Part shown: piece after piece, positions 46,190-54,237 of the stretch
How the letters are laid out: the number at the start of each line of letters is the position of its first letter
How positions within the stretch are numbered: position 1 is the stretch's first letter
From: Pseudomonas fluorescens
Lineage (GTDB): Bacteria > Pseudomonadota > Gammaproteobacteria > Pseudomonadales > Pseudomonadaceae
Reading direction: 5' to 3'
Length of the DNA: 64,000 nucleotides
Assembly: GCF_902497875.1 (NCBI RefSeq)
Contig: NZ_CABVHY010000010.1
Location: forward strand, 124,001 to 188,000
Notes under the pieces: generated by a model
What the model saw: the letters and a program-made list of their open reading frames with translations, nothing else
Databases searched by the model: none
What the model was told of the DNA's origin: nothing
Made by a program: the position numbers and the translations under genes

Positions 46190-47257
46190 ATGCGTCCGTT
46201 TTGGCGAAAAAATGTACACAAAACAGATTCGGTCCCAGAAGGTCCAAGAATAACCTTTCTAACGCCTGTTGCGATCGATCCCTTCCTCACCGAAACGCGC
46301 GCGGAAGACCTGCGGCAGCGAGACTTCTACCGTGGACTGTCTGAAAATCTTTTGACATGTGGTAACTCTTTATCGCACGTAAGTGAGTCTTTCTCCACGC
46401 TTAACCAACAACTCGAACGCAATCATCAGCGTGCCGAAAACGTAGCTTGTGCAGCGGTTAGTAATCGTGGACAGATCAAAGAGTTACAGGATCAATCTCA
46501 CGTTCTGGAAATGGGGGTGGACGCGCTCGAAAGCGTGATAAATCATTTAGTCAGTCGTGCTGGCGAAATTGATCGCATCGTCGATCTGATTAGAGATATT
46601 GCACGTCAAACTAACCTTCTAGCACTCAACGCGGCGATCGAAGCAGCTCGGGCGGGAGAATCGGGACGAGGTTTTGCCGTAGTGGCAAATGAGGTCCGTA
46701 ATCTGGCGGAAAGGACGGCTCAAGCTACCCAGGAGATAGTCAACGAAACATCGGCTATCCAAAAAGAAGTCGGCATCGCCAAAGACGCTATTTCTAGACA
46801 AAGTAAGGCATCGGAAATATTCACCTCGGTCATTGATCATACCGCAGAGGCAATGACGAGCATGTTCGAAGAAGCTCAAACTATGCAGCTTGAAATTGAT
46901 CGGTCGCACGTCCTTTCAAAAATAGAACTTGCCAATATGGAAGAGCTTACTATAAAAGTTGCAGTCTATGATCGGCTGATCAACCCTCGCCAAGAACCGC
47001 TGATCCTGCCTGATGAAACCGAATGCTTATTTGGTCAGTGGTACTATGAGCAAAAAAACTCAAAGACTCCCCATGATGCAACGTTACGACGTTTGGAAAT
47101 ACCCCACAGACTCGTACATAGCAGTGGTTTGGCGGCGATTGTTGCCCATGCTAAAGGTGATCTGAAAGCTACGCTTAAACATGTGAGTGCAATGGAAGCG
47201 GCGAACCTGACTGTTATGCAAACAGTTAAAAGCATCAGGCAAATATTACCTCACTGA
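46190..47257 (+). CDS. Soluble methyl-accepting chemotaxis protein with CZB zinc-binding domain
   Basis: This chemoreceptor of about 355 residues has no membrane segment. The signalling tip ([40 protein letters not shown]) is canonical. The C-terminal CZB domain has its expected ligands, His in [10 protein letters not shown], Cys in ECLFGQWYY and His in [12 protein letters not shown] receptors sense zinc or, through oxidation of the cysteine, hypochlorous acid. I chose the ATG at 46190 because GGAAAGG lies upstream; an ATG at 46118 is in frame. Codon usage is clearly AT-richer than the core genes, so it was probably acquired. Confidence 0.88.
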   Translation: MRPFWRKNVHKTDSVPEGPRITFLTPVAIDPFLTETRAEDLRQRDFYRGLSENLLTCGNSLSHVSESFSTLNQQLERNHQRAENVACAAVSNRGQIKELQDQSHVLEMGVDALESVINHLVSRAGEIDRIVDLIRDIARQTNLLALNAAIEAARAGESGRGFAVVANEVRNLAERTAQATQEIVNETSAIQKEVGIAKDAISRQSKASEIFTSVIDHTAEAMTSMFEEAQTMQLEIDRSHVLSKIELANMEELTIKVAVYDRLINPRQEPLILPDETECLFGQWYYEQKNSKTPHDATLRRLEIPHRLVHSSGLAAIVAHAKGDLKATLKHVSAMEAANLTVMQTVKSIRQILPH

Positions 47258-47829
47258 TTTAACTTTCAGCCAATCTGTTAATTTAGTTGGACTATCCAGA
47301 ATCATAAGCTGAAAGCGATCATTCAGGATTGTCAGGTTGCCAGAGACCGTTTATCGTTGGTAGACGCGTGTGCCGAATTAATCGGAGTAACGACCCAGTA
47401 AAGGCCGAGCCACAAGGCAGCCACACCACTTGAGCTGGCCAAGTTCGACTCCTGCTCTCCGGTATGGGTATCCGGTGCAGGACAGCACATCATATGCTGG
47501 GTCGATACTCCTTCGCGGTACCGGAAGAGGTCACCCGAGGTGAGCTGAGACCGCTGCGTAATCCAGACGAAGATCTGTGACATCTCTACGGTGAAAGGTC
47601 GTCTCCAAGACCTCCGAACTTAAGTGCACTTTCAGTTCCATACTTTTCAAACCCCTTATCCGCCCAAGGCGATAAAACGCTGAGCTGCCCGTCGCTCCAA
47701 GCCATAGTCGTCGCTTTACTCCTAAGTTATGCGACAGAACGTCGCTGCTGAATTTGCTGCCTATGAGATGTCGCATAAATCTGTCGCACGTCATAAATTA
47801 CCTGCGACAATAAATGCAACAGGTGCTTC
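47258..47829. other. Gap with TGTCGCA repeats, no recognised gene
   Basis: Two short minus-strand frames (47332-47583 and 47531-47794) resemble nothing I know and overlap each other. Near the right end TGCGACA or TGTCGCA occurs at 47730, 47769, 47782 and 47803, just upstream of the resolvase remnant. This suits a recombination (res-like) site. Confidence 0.5.
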
Positions 47830-47925
47830 ATGGAAAACGAAGCTCAGCAGATTGGATACGTTCGGGTTTCGACGCAAGGTTAGGATCTGGAGCAGCAACG
47901 AATTGCCCTAGGGCAAAGGAAGTGA
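47830..47925 (+). pseudogene. Serine recombinase (resolvase) N-terminal remnant
   Basis: The frame reads MENEAQQIGYVRVSTQG, then TAG, then DLEQQRIALGQRK and a stop. QIGYVRVSTQ contains the catalytic Ser motif of Tn3-type resolvases, and DLEQQRIAL is the next conserved segment, so the internal TAG replaces a Gln codon. The rest of the gene is missing; unrelated sulfatase-like sequence begins right after. This marks the end of a decayed transposon. Confidence 0.8.
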
Positions 47926-47929
47926 CTGA

Positions 47930-48260
47930 GATGGACCTGTTCCGCTTCAACGTGTCGCTGCTGCTGATTGCGCCGAGCATCAGCGAGCGCTTCGGCAGCC
48001 GTCGCGACGTGGTCGGCACTCAGGTCGACGTGGCGCCGATCATTCTCGGCCGACTAGGTGGCGAAGCCCTCGGGGTGCGACCAGACGGTGGCGATGATTC
48101 CTGGTGATCGCGTGCTGGTTCAGCCGAAGGGGTGGCCGGCGCGTCTGTATCGCTATCGGCTGGGCTGCGAACCGGGGGGTGAGCGGATCGCCCGGGCGGT
48201 GGTCGAAACGATGCTGCAACGCCAGCTGGAAGCTATCTGCAGCCAGCCACTGCCAGCCTG
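47930..48260 (+). pseudogene. LTA synthase/sulfatase-family gene, C-terminal fragment
   Basis: The first frame (MDLFRFNVSLLLIAPSISER, then RRDVVGTQVDVAPIILGRLG) matches the end of the catalytic domain of LTA synthase or phosphoglycerol transferase-type sulfatases. After about 48062 the match goes on in another frame (KPSGCDQTVAMIPGDRVLVQ, PKGWPARLYRYRLG). About 25 residues expected between the two parts are missing. The N-terminal bulk of the gene is absent. No product is expected. A further stretch to 48370 is open in a third frame (GVPLATESVTPASAPAQPD) without recognisable homology. Confidence 0.7.
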
Positions 48261-48374
48261 CTGGCCCGTAGTGGCGACCGCGAAAAAGGTGTGGTCGGCG
48301 TGCCTCTGGCGACCGAGTCGGTCACCCCTGCGAGCGCGCCAGCGCAGCCGGACAAGAGGCGACCTGGCAGCCTG

Positions 48375-48860
48375 TCAATGCTTGATCGGGATAAAAGTGT
48401 CGTCGGAAAAATAGCTAGCGTAATCGCCTAATGCGCCCATTACGGTGATTGCACCGTCGCGCTGTGTGGCCCGAGTGTCTGCCATGGAATCGGCGCCGGC
48501 TAACAGCCGGCTGATGATCAGGTGCAACTGCGCGTCGGCTTCGGCGCCCAGCTTGCAGTTCTCGACCATGTAGGCAACCTGGCTTCGGACCTCTTCAGCG
48601 AGCTGGCCATACTGCACCGCAGGCAGGCGGTTCTCGTGGATCCCGGGCAGGGCCTGGCGCATGCTCTCGTTTACCTTGCCCATCGCCTTGCGTAGCGGCG
48701 CATCGGTGGCCCAGCGGGTGCCCTCGTCGAGTTGCAGCGCCGTCGCGCCGTCGGCATGGCCGTGATCGTGATTTGTAGCGGCGAGGCCGATGCCGGCATA
48801 GCCCAGCGTGCCGCTGCCGAGGATGAAGGCGAGAGCGAAGGCTTTGGGTTTGCTGATCAT
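48375..48860 (-). CDS. Small periplasmic protein, possibly metal- or DnrO-related
   Basis: This 161-residue protein has a signal peptide (MISKPKAFALAFILGSGTLGYAG...LAA) followed by a His/Asp stretch, NHDHGHADG. The helical body contains TRWATDAPLRKAMGKVNESM and EVRSQVAYMVENCKLGAEAD. Related small proteins occur in Pseudomonas next to copper or other metal genes. I recall the name DnrO in databases but cannot vouch for it or for a function. It is intact, whereas genes on both sides are fragments. The ATG at 48860 is preceded by AGGAGTTACCCAG. Confidence 0.65.
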   Translation of the reverse strand: MISKPKAFALAFILGSGTLGYAGIGLAATNHDHGHADGATALQLDEGTRWATDAPLRKAMGKVNESMRQALPGIHENRLPAVQYGQLAEEVRSQVAYMVENCKLGAEADAQLHLIISRLLAGADSMADTRATQRDGAITVMGALGDYASYFSDDTFIPIKH

Positions 48861-48962
48861 CTGGGTAACTCCTGTTGGTTGGAGCAGCGAAGGGCGGCTC
48901 CTATCGTCTAACGATGGCTGTCCGGATTTGTTCCATCGATTTCGTCATTGGCGATGCAGCTG

Positions 48963-49109
48963 CTAGATGGTGCCGGTGCCGACGGGCTGCATCAACAACA
49001 GAGCCAGTTTCTCGCGTTGCTGTGGTTCGAGGATTTCCCGCTCCAGCTGCAGTTGCTCGATGAGCAGGCGTTGTTGTTCGTTTTGCCGATCAAACCGGAT
49101 GATGGTGAG
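48963..49109 (-). pseudogene. C-terminal fragment of a periplasmic heavy-metal sensor-like protein
   Basis: The minus strand encodes LTIIRFDRQNEQQRLLIEQL, then QLEREILEPQQREKLALLLM and a proper stop, preceded in frame by another stop. The Glu/Gln-rich helix ending in EPQQREKLA resembles the C-terminus of CnrX/CpxP-like metal-sensing periplasmic proteins. It is only a tail with no start. Confidence 0.5.
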
Positions 49110-49286
49110 CTATTCACTACCTTTGGTAAACATCCGTCAACAAGCTCACCTATTGACTCAAATCTAACGCGGAACCAGTCATGCGTGTGGGGTCGATTTC
49201 GTAGTCGAGAGACGCATGTTCCGCCTTCGCAGACAGCTAACTGCCTCGATCCGCCTGGCTGCAATGGGTCGGTTGCTGTCCTTTAG
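49110..49286. other. Gap without gene
   Basis: I see nothing coding here. It separates the metal-gene debris from the left inverted repeat array. Confidence 0.4.
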
Positions 49287-49425
49287 TGCCTGGCTTGCGT
49301 AATTGCATTCACTTGACCACCTAATTACATCGCCACTGAACGGTCGTTTGCATTCGCGCTGACCAGCTATTTGCAGTTGAGGAGTGCCAGCGGGTGCCAC
49401 TCAAGGAGAGTGCCTCAGCCGACCG
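49287..49425. repeat. Left inverted repeat array, IS21-end-like
   Basis: The segment contains GCATTCACTTGACCACC, GCCACTGAACGG, GCATTCGCGCTGACCA and TTTGCAGTTGAGGAGTGCCA. These repeated TGACCA units resemble the multiple terminal repeats of IS21-type elements. The inverse of this array occurs at 51250-51413. Confidence 0.7.
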
Positions 49426-49853
49426 ATTCTGTTGAAAACATCAGTCCTTCCAAACTGCCCGCATACTGCCCACTAACAGATAACGCCCTTTTTGGCGCCG
49501 CTACGCGAAATCCGAGCCTGGAGAGTCTTCTGCTCAAATAGGTTCTCAATCTCAGGCGCGTGCTTTTTTTGGCGTGGAACTATGGCCGACTTTTTAACAG
49601 AATCGACCAATAGGAGACATAGGGTTATTACGTCGATGCAATTGCCCACCAAAAAAGCAAAGAGGTTGGTTAAAGTGATCAGGAAGCCAGTCGGAATACC
49701 AAGTGTAGCAAGGGGTTGTATGTACGAGCGGATTCGTTTGAATTTTCTCTCTGATTATGATCGAGGTCAAAAGCCTATTTCTGCAATTTGCTATAGTCGG
49801 GAGCCCCTGAAACTTCCAAGGATGGTGAGGTTCAGTCTTACAGCACCGAATTA
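49426..49853. other. Upstream region of the ferric-reductase-like gene
   Basis: A frame at 49492-49854 encodes a basic peptide I do not recognise, probably not real. The right part holds a likely promoter with an ANR/FNR-like site. Confidence 0.4.
49757..49797 (+). promoter_or_regulatory. ANR/FNR-like box and -10 element
   Basis: ATGATCGAGGTCAA (49757-49770) matches the FNR/ANR consensus TTGATnnnnATCAA at 8 of 10 fixed positions. A TATAGT -10 element lies at 49792-49797. The implied start near 49804 puts the box centre close to -41, the classic activating position. Confidence 0.5.
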
Positions 49854-51125
49854 ATGATTGGAGCACTCGGGTTGAAAGCCTCGCACTGCATACTCGGCAT
49901 CTTGCTAATTACCACACTGGCGCTGCTGATTGAAATACCTGTCGATACTTGGCTGACGTCGGCAACCCTTAGCCTGGCACTTGGGACTAGCGCACTGATT
50001 TACATGGCTGCTGCCTGCCTGCTGGCCAGTCGCTGGGGTGTAGTTGAGGATCTGTTTGGCGGCCTGGATTGCGTCTATGAGTCGCACAAATGGCTAGGCA
50101 TATGGGCTCTCGTGTTTGCTACGTATCACTTTGTATTCAAGGCGAATCTGGATGTTTGGAACAGCGTACCTATCCTGGAACTGCCAAAATACTGGACGCG
50201 ACTGGTACGCCAGTTGAGCTATGTCGCACTGGGTCTGATAGTGCTACTGGCGCTGAACCGCAACATTCCTTACAGCCTATGGCGATGGTGGCACAAGCTG
50301 TCCGGCCCATTGTTCCTGATCGTGATCTTGCATTGGCTCAGCTTCAAATCGCCGATCACCCTGCTCAGCCCTTCTGGTATCTGGTTGACGCTGTTCTGCG
50401 GACTAGGTGTGCTCGCCGCTGTCTACAAACTAGTGCTCTATCCATTTATTGCCCGTGCGGGCGAGTACCGTGTGACAGCCGTGAATAAAGAAAATTATGC
50501 ACTGCATTTAAAACTGGAGCCCATTCATAAAGGCTTTGACTTCAAAGCCGGGCAGTTCGCGTTTCTGGCAATGCAGCAAAAAGGCCTGCGGGAGCCACAC
50601 CCCTTCACGATAGCTAGCGCCAATGGGCCGAATGGGCCGATTGCGTTCATGATCAGAGGGCTGGGGGATTACACCAAAAAGCTCTGCGAGTGCGCAAAAA
50701 TCGGAATGCGCGCCACTATATATGCCCCTTACGGACGTTTTAAACGCGTTTCTGAGGCCGAGCGAGAAATCTGGATCGGCGCAGGTGTGGGTATTTCTCC
50801 CTTCATTTCCTGGTTGCAAGATCCAGACGCTAAAGACTTCGAAAAAGCGACTCTGGTCTATTGCTTCACGCCCTCGCGCGCGTTCCCAGCGCCGGAGGAG
50901 TTACAAACCATGACCAAGATGCGTGGGGCACACTTTGTTCGTAATGTTGGTGGAATCGAACAGTTGACCGAAACCTTGCGTCAAGCGGTGGCGCAAACCG
51001 AACCACACAAAATTCACGTAAGTTTTTGCGGTCCCAAAGGCTTACTGACCAAGGTGCATGATCTGATGGATATCAACCGGATTCCGAAAGCTAATCTGCA
51101 CTTCGAACTCTTCGAGTTCCGTTGA
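49854..51125 (+). CDS. Ferric reductase-like transmembrane flavoprotein
   Basis: This 423-residue protein has six hydrophobic segments in its first half with paired histidines (YESHKWLGIWALVFATYHFV and WWHKLSGPLFLIVILHW), as in the heme-binding ferric reductase domain. The second half is a ferredoxin-reductase module, with FAD motif REPHPFTIASA, NAD motif GAGVGISPFISWL and the final FELFEFR. It would pass electrons from NAD(P)H through FAD and heme across the membrane. The ATG at 49854 has no ribosome site, while a TTG at 49872 has GGAG eight bases upstream. It is the only intact gene between two inverted repeat arrays. Confidence 0.85.
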   Translation: MIGALGLKASHCILGILLITTLALLIEIPVDTWLTSATLSLALGTSALIYMAAACLLASRWGVVEDLFGGLDCVYESHKWLGIWALVFATYHFVFKANLDVWNSVPILELPKYWTRLVRQLSYVALGLIVLLALNRNIPYSLWRWWHKLSGPLFLIVILHWLSFKSPITLLSPSGIWLTLFCGLGVLAAVYKLVLYPFIARAGEYRVTAVNKENYALHLKLEPIHKGFDFKAGQFAFLAMQQKGLREPHPFTIASANGPNGPIAFMIRGLGDYTKKLCECAKIGMRATIYAPYGRFKRVSEAEREIWIGAGVGISPFISWLQDPDAKDFEKATLVYCFTPSRAFPAPEELQTMTKMRGAHFVRNVGGIEQLTETLRQAVAQTEPHKIHVSFCGPKGLLTKVHDLMDINRIPKANLHFELFEFR

Positions 51126-51249
51126 CCCGGCGGGATGTTGCTTATCGAATGCTCCTAGGTTTTGTCGTCTCATTTGAGGGATCTATTTTGCTGGCTTTCT
51201 CGTCGTCAATGTCAGCAATGGGGCGTTCTCTGCCGATCGTCACTACCAC

Positions 51250-51413
51250 GTGGGCTGGTCAAGTCGAATGCAACGGTTGGTCAGCACGAATGCAATTGAT
51301 GGTCAGTGGCAATGCGAATGGGTGGTCAAGTCAATGCACTTACGCGCCTGGCTGACGCACCCTCTGTGTGGCCACCCGCTGACACCCATCAACTGCAAAC
51401 AGCTGCTCAGCTT
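51250..51413. repeat. Right inverted repeat array, IS21-end-like
   Basis: This is the inverse of the left array. It includes TGGTCAAGTCGAATGCAACG, GGTTGGTCAGCACGAATGCA, GGTGGTCAAGTCAATGCACT and CATCAACTGCAAACAG. Over about 80 bases the two arrays agree at roughly four of five positions by eye. Confidence 0.7.
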
Positions 51414-51714
51414 AAAGCAATGACTCAGCGCCTCGAAAGAAAGGACACGAAAATCCTCGCACGCCGCGACGTTATCTATAGGCTTGCTCGGGAGTAGAAG
51501 TGCCCGTCTTCTAGGAGATTATCGAACCACGCTATACCGTGCTTTGCGTCAATAGGAACGGCGTTCTCGTTAAATGCCTGTCCCAGAAAAGCCCGCGCCG
51601 TTGGGCTTTTTGCGCCGGCTGAACACCAGTCCCCCGAGACTGGCCTACCCTTATAGTAGTGGGTGGTTGTTACGCGCACTCAGCCTCTCCGTTTACCGTA
51701 CAGGCCTGCTCTTA
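51414..51714. other. Gap with one terminator, no gene recognised
   Basis: A minus-strand frame (51476-51679) is not recognisable. The right part (from about 51660) resembles the upstream region of the second copy of the 72-residue gene at about 52885. Confidence 0.4.
51587..51612 (+). terminator. Intrinsic terminator
   Basis: AAAAGCCC (51587-51594) pairs with GGGCTTTT (51603-51610) across GCGCCGTT and continues into T. It is a strong rho-independent hairpin. Confidence 0.75.
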
Positions 51715-51933
51715 ATGTTCGTGACCTATTTGCCGCTGCAATTTTGGAATAAGTGCTGGAAGCTCGATGGCCCTTGGGTGGGCTGCCGGCGCTGTGACTG
51801 TGTTCAGCACTTCACCAACCCAGGGGCATTTAACCATGCTCTGGGCTGCCCAGCTCACCGCGTGGATGGCCAATATCCCTTCCGAGAATTGGGGATGATC
51901 GTGGAACAGAAAATCCAAGAGGAGTTGTTTTGA
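51715..51933 (+). CDS. 72-residue Cys-containing small protein, copy 1
   Basis: This protein has an apparent zinc-ribbon-like pattern: CRRCDCVQHF, then NHALGC, and a charged C-terminus EQKIQEELF. A second copy of exactly the same length lies at 52941, about 55 per cent identical by eye (LPLQ.WNK.W.LDG; F.HALGC; QKIQ..LF). The similarity goes on into the upstream DNA. I do not know the family. Neighbours are plasmid- or ICE-type short genes. The preserved length in both copies argues that it is or was a real gene. Confidence 0.6.
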   Translation: MFVTYLPLQFWNKCWKLDGPWVGCRRCDCVQHFTNPGAFNHALGCPAHRVDGQYPFRELGMIVEQKIQEELF

Positions 51934-51998
51934 TGCGCGCCGGGATTCAGGAAGAGACGCTGCCCTCACAAGACTCACCTGAAGCTGCTGCTACATAA
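51933..51998 (+). pseudogene. Short fragment of a repeated QEETLRxML-type gene (copy a)
   Basis: The frame reads MRAGIQEETLPSQDSPEAAA and overlaps the preceding stop by ATGA. The start MRAGIQEETL is shared with frames at 52010, 52408, 53159 and 54167, but here the sequence breaks off after ten residues. Confidence 0.5.
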
Positions 51999-52009
51999 GG
52001 TCGAGGGAA

Positions 52010-52192
52010 ATGCGTCAAGGTATTCACGAAGATGCGCTGCGAACCATGTTCGAGAGCGGCGAGGTGCGCGAGGTTGGTTTGATACGCCGTCCATTACTCA
52101 CTGGAAAAAAAATCGCCAATGCCATTGCCCCCCAGTCATCGCGCGCAGGAAGGTTTGGAGGCGTTACGCCAAGTAGATCCGGACATCGCTGA
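52010..52192 (+). CDS. QEETLRxML-type small protein (copy b), probably truncated
   Basis: This 60-residue frame has a good TCGAGGGA ribosome site. It starts MRQGIHEDALRTMFESGEVR and EVGLIRRP, which resembles the N-terminus of partition-associated proteins found near parB on ICEs and IncP-type plasmids (typically xFIHEDTVRALLxAGxVREA). The remaining 30 residues diverge, so it is probably a frameshifted stump. It overlaps the next frame. Confidence 0.5.
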   Translation: MRQGIHEDALRTMFESGEVREVGLIRRPLLTGKKIANAIAPQSSRAGRFGGVTPSRSGHR

Positions 52193-52415
52193 ACTCGCGG
52201 CTGCGATCAGTGATGCCTTGGATGCCGAGGGGGTGGATAACCCCGAAGTCGCCCAGGAAATAATCTATTGGTTGTGCCGTCGCGTACACCAACATCCGCA
52301 CGCCGGGGGGCCACCGTTGTTGGCCCTATTGAAAACCTGGTACTTAGAGGGCGCGTTGAGCCAGACAGCTTTCAGCATTTTGACGCTGCATGCGACGGCG
52401 CTGATCGATGCGTAA
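52119..52415 (+). CDS. Small hypothetical protein, 98 residues
   Basis: This frame encodes an acidic helical protein (DPDIAELAAAISDALDAEGV, then EIIYWLCRRVHQHPHAGGPP) ending LTLHATALIDA. I do not recognise it. Codon positions look normal for Pseudomonas, and the amino acid make-up is plausible for a real protein. It overlaps the copy b frame and ends inside the start of the 52408 frame. Confidence 0.5.
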   Translation: MPLPPSHRAQEGLEALRQVDPDIAELAAAISDALDAEGVDNPEVAQEIIYWLCRRVHQHPHAGGPPLLALLKTWYLEGALSQTAFSILTLHATALIDA

Positions 52416-52512
52416 AAGCCCCCAAGAGGAGACGCTGCGCGTCATGCTCGAGGGCGACGCAGTGCGTCAGGTGCTGGAGATTGTGATTCCCATTAAGGAC
52501 CCCAAGAAATGA
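52408..52512 (+). CDS. QEETLRxML-type micro-protein (copy c)
   Basis: This 34-residue frame, MRKSPQEETLRVMLEGDAVR then QVLEIVIPIKDPKK, overlaps both neighbours by a few bases in operon fashion. It may be complete or a stump of the partition-associated family seen in copy b. Confidence 0.45.
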   Translation: MRKSPQEETLRVMLEGDAVRQVLEIVIPIKDPKK

Positions 52513-52801
52513 TCGACACCCTCAACGCCAATACCCGCCAGGCTCTGGAAGGGTCCCTGGCCGTGGCCCAGGGCGATACCAAACAGTCGCGTAGGTGCGC
52601 GAACTTCCTGCTGGCTTGGTGGAACGCGGCGGAAAACGGCGGGTTCGACTTGAGCGAGCTGTGTGGGGGCTGGGTCGCGAGCTGGCCAGTGCCTGCGCCG
52701 TGGTGTTCGCCTGGGTGGCGCAGCACAGCGTCTACCCTGACACCTTGGAGTATGGGCGGCAGTTCGAAGCGCAGGCCAAAGCTTGGCGGCCGAAGGCATG
52801 A
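52509..52801 (+). pseudogene. DUF7673-like protein with TG-slippage frameshift
   Basis: The N-terminal part, IDTLNANTRQALEGSLAVAQ then GDTKQSRRCANFLLAWWNAA, fits the DUF7673 proteins common on Pseudomonas islands. After GFDLSEL the frame is lost and goes on two bases later as WGLGRELASACAVVFAWVAQ and HSVYPDTLEYGRQFEAQAKA. The text CTGTGTGG at the join looks like a duplicated TG. Without it the protein would be about 96 residues and complete. Confidence 0.7.
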
Positions 52802-52940
52802 GCGCCCGGGCACGCCACGCGCCTGGTACTTGGCGTTGGGTTTTGAGATTCCTACCGAATTTGAGACTTTCATTGCTCAGAGTGAGTAGTGTTACGCACC
52901 ACTCAGCCCCTATCGCTCCTCACCAAAGGCCTGTTTTTAA

Positions 52941-53159
52941 ATGCCCGTGACCTACCTACCGCTGCAAGCCTGGAACAAACACTGGGAACTCGACGGCTCG
53001 CGGGTGCGCTGCCGGCTGTGTGGGCGCGTTCAGGATCTCACGGACGCAGGGACGTTTAGTCATGCACTCGGCTGTAAAGCCTGGGGACTGCAAGCCCAGT
53101 ACCCCAGCCGAGTATTGGCCTCGCTGCTGCAGCAGAAAATCCAAGCGGGGTTGTTCTGA
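52941..53159 (+). CDS. 72-residue Cys-containing small protein, copy 2
   Basis: This is the second copy of the gene at 51715, again 72 residues, with CRLCGRVQDL, SHALGC and QQKIQAGLF. The CxxC and HxxxC residues are kept while many others differ, which suggests selection after an old duplication. The DNA before it (TGTTACGCACCACTCAGCC) also matches that before copy 1 (TGTTACGCGCACTCAGCC). Directly after it comes a stump of the QEETL frame, as after copy 1. Confidence 0.6.
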   Translation: MPVTYLPLQAWNKHWELDGSRVRCRLCGRVQDLTDAGTFSHALGCKAWGLQAQYPSRVLASLLQQKIQAGLF

Positions 53160-53836
53160 TACGCGCCGGGATTCAACCCAACGAGACGGTTATTACGCGC
53201 GCCTCGTCGAATATGCGGGCCAGGGGCGACACAAAGGTCTTCATGCCGACCGCTACAAAACCGCCGTTACCGACTGAGAGCCAGGGCTTTGGCCCCAGCA
53301 CCCCCTCACCGAGTGCTGAGTTCACCCTGCAGGGATCAAGAGGCCGGGTCCTCGCTATTCGGGCTGCGGGCCGCACTAACCTCTTGGCATACCCAATACT
53401 CAACAACTGTGTCGGTTTGAATCTCCCGCCCCAAGGCGTCCAGTACACTATTTCTCTGATGCGTTCACGCTCCTCGTAGATTTTGCCATCTGCACTCACC
53501 ACAGTTTTCATCGGAATTACCTGGTTATATTGAGAATCCAGGATGCCCCATAAAAAACGCCCAACCTTTGGGGGGTGCATACTTTTCACGTCAGCCAGCC
53601 ACCGGATCGGCTAAGTATTTTCTATAGAGCACTACCGACTGCATAACGAATAGAAAGGAACCCCCGCGCCGCTGGCCGGGATTAGTTGTCCATTACATGT
53701 GTTAACGATCTTCGACTGCCTAAAAAAGCTTGAGGCGGGCTCTTGCGTGGCTACTGGCCACCAGATTCCCTGGGAGTGGTCTACCTTGTCCCTGTAAATC
53801 GGTATTCCCATCCCGTGATTTGCCAGGAAAAATGAC
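53160..53836. other. Gap with weak frames on both strands
   Basis: The + strand begins with a stump RAGIQPNET (copy d, with ATA in place of ATG). Minus-strand frames at 53173-53589 (start KSMHPPKVGRFLWGILDSQY) and 53632-53838 are open but unrecognised, and I cannot tell whether either is a gene. Confidence 0.4.
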
Positions 53837-53920
53837 ATGCCTCACACCCATACCTTTTTTGGGGGCTCAGGTTCGCCGATGCCGGTGACGCTAGACGATT
53901 TGCAGGAAGTGAAGTCATGA
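53837..53920 (+). CDS. Possible 27-residue micro-protein
   Basis: The frame MPHTHTFFGGSGSPMPVTLD then DLQEVKS ends in ATGA overlap with the next frame. The operon-like overlap is the only support. Confidence 0.3.
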   Translation: MPHTHTFFGGSGSPMPVTLDDLQEVKS

Positions 53921-54215
53921 ACGACCGTGAACCTAACGTATTGGCCGATCCTTTGGCGCCATTGGGCCTGCCTGCCGCGATTCGCGCCCAGGCCAGCAAG
54001 TTGCTGCGCGCTATCAGCAGCGCAGAGAATCTGCCGGACACGCTGCACACGGCGACCCGCGCCGAAGGTTTGCCTTGGGCGTGGAAACCGTACGTGCGCT
54101 TAACCCGGCGGACGTCGAAGGGTTGTACCTGGTGTTTGACCGTGCGTCTCAGGTCCGACAGGCCGAATTGACATTCAGGAAGAGACGCTGCGCGCCATGC
54201 TCGAGGCAACCGCCA
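53917..54215 (+). pseudogene. Frameshifted small hypothetical with QEETLRAML tail (copy e)
   Basis: The first frame gives NDREPNVLADPLAPLGLPAA and IRAQASKLLRAISSAENLPD. After RAEGL at about 54072 the sensible reading moves to another frame, LGVETVRALNPADVEGLYLV then FDRASQVRQAEL. From 54167 a further frame reads IDIQEETLRAMLEATA, the fifth occurrence of the QEETL motif. No complete product is expected. Confidence 0.5.
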
Positions 54216-54237
54216 TTTTCTGGAAAGGGAATCCACC

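Noticed and set aside
53173..53589. 138-residue minus-strand frame as a gene
   Set aside because: The first half looks protein-like but the second half does not, no ribosome site is clear, and the + strand holds remnants of other genes.
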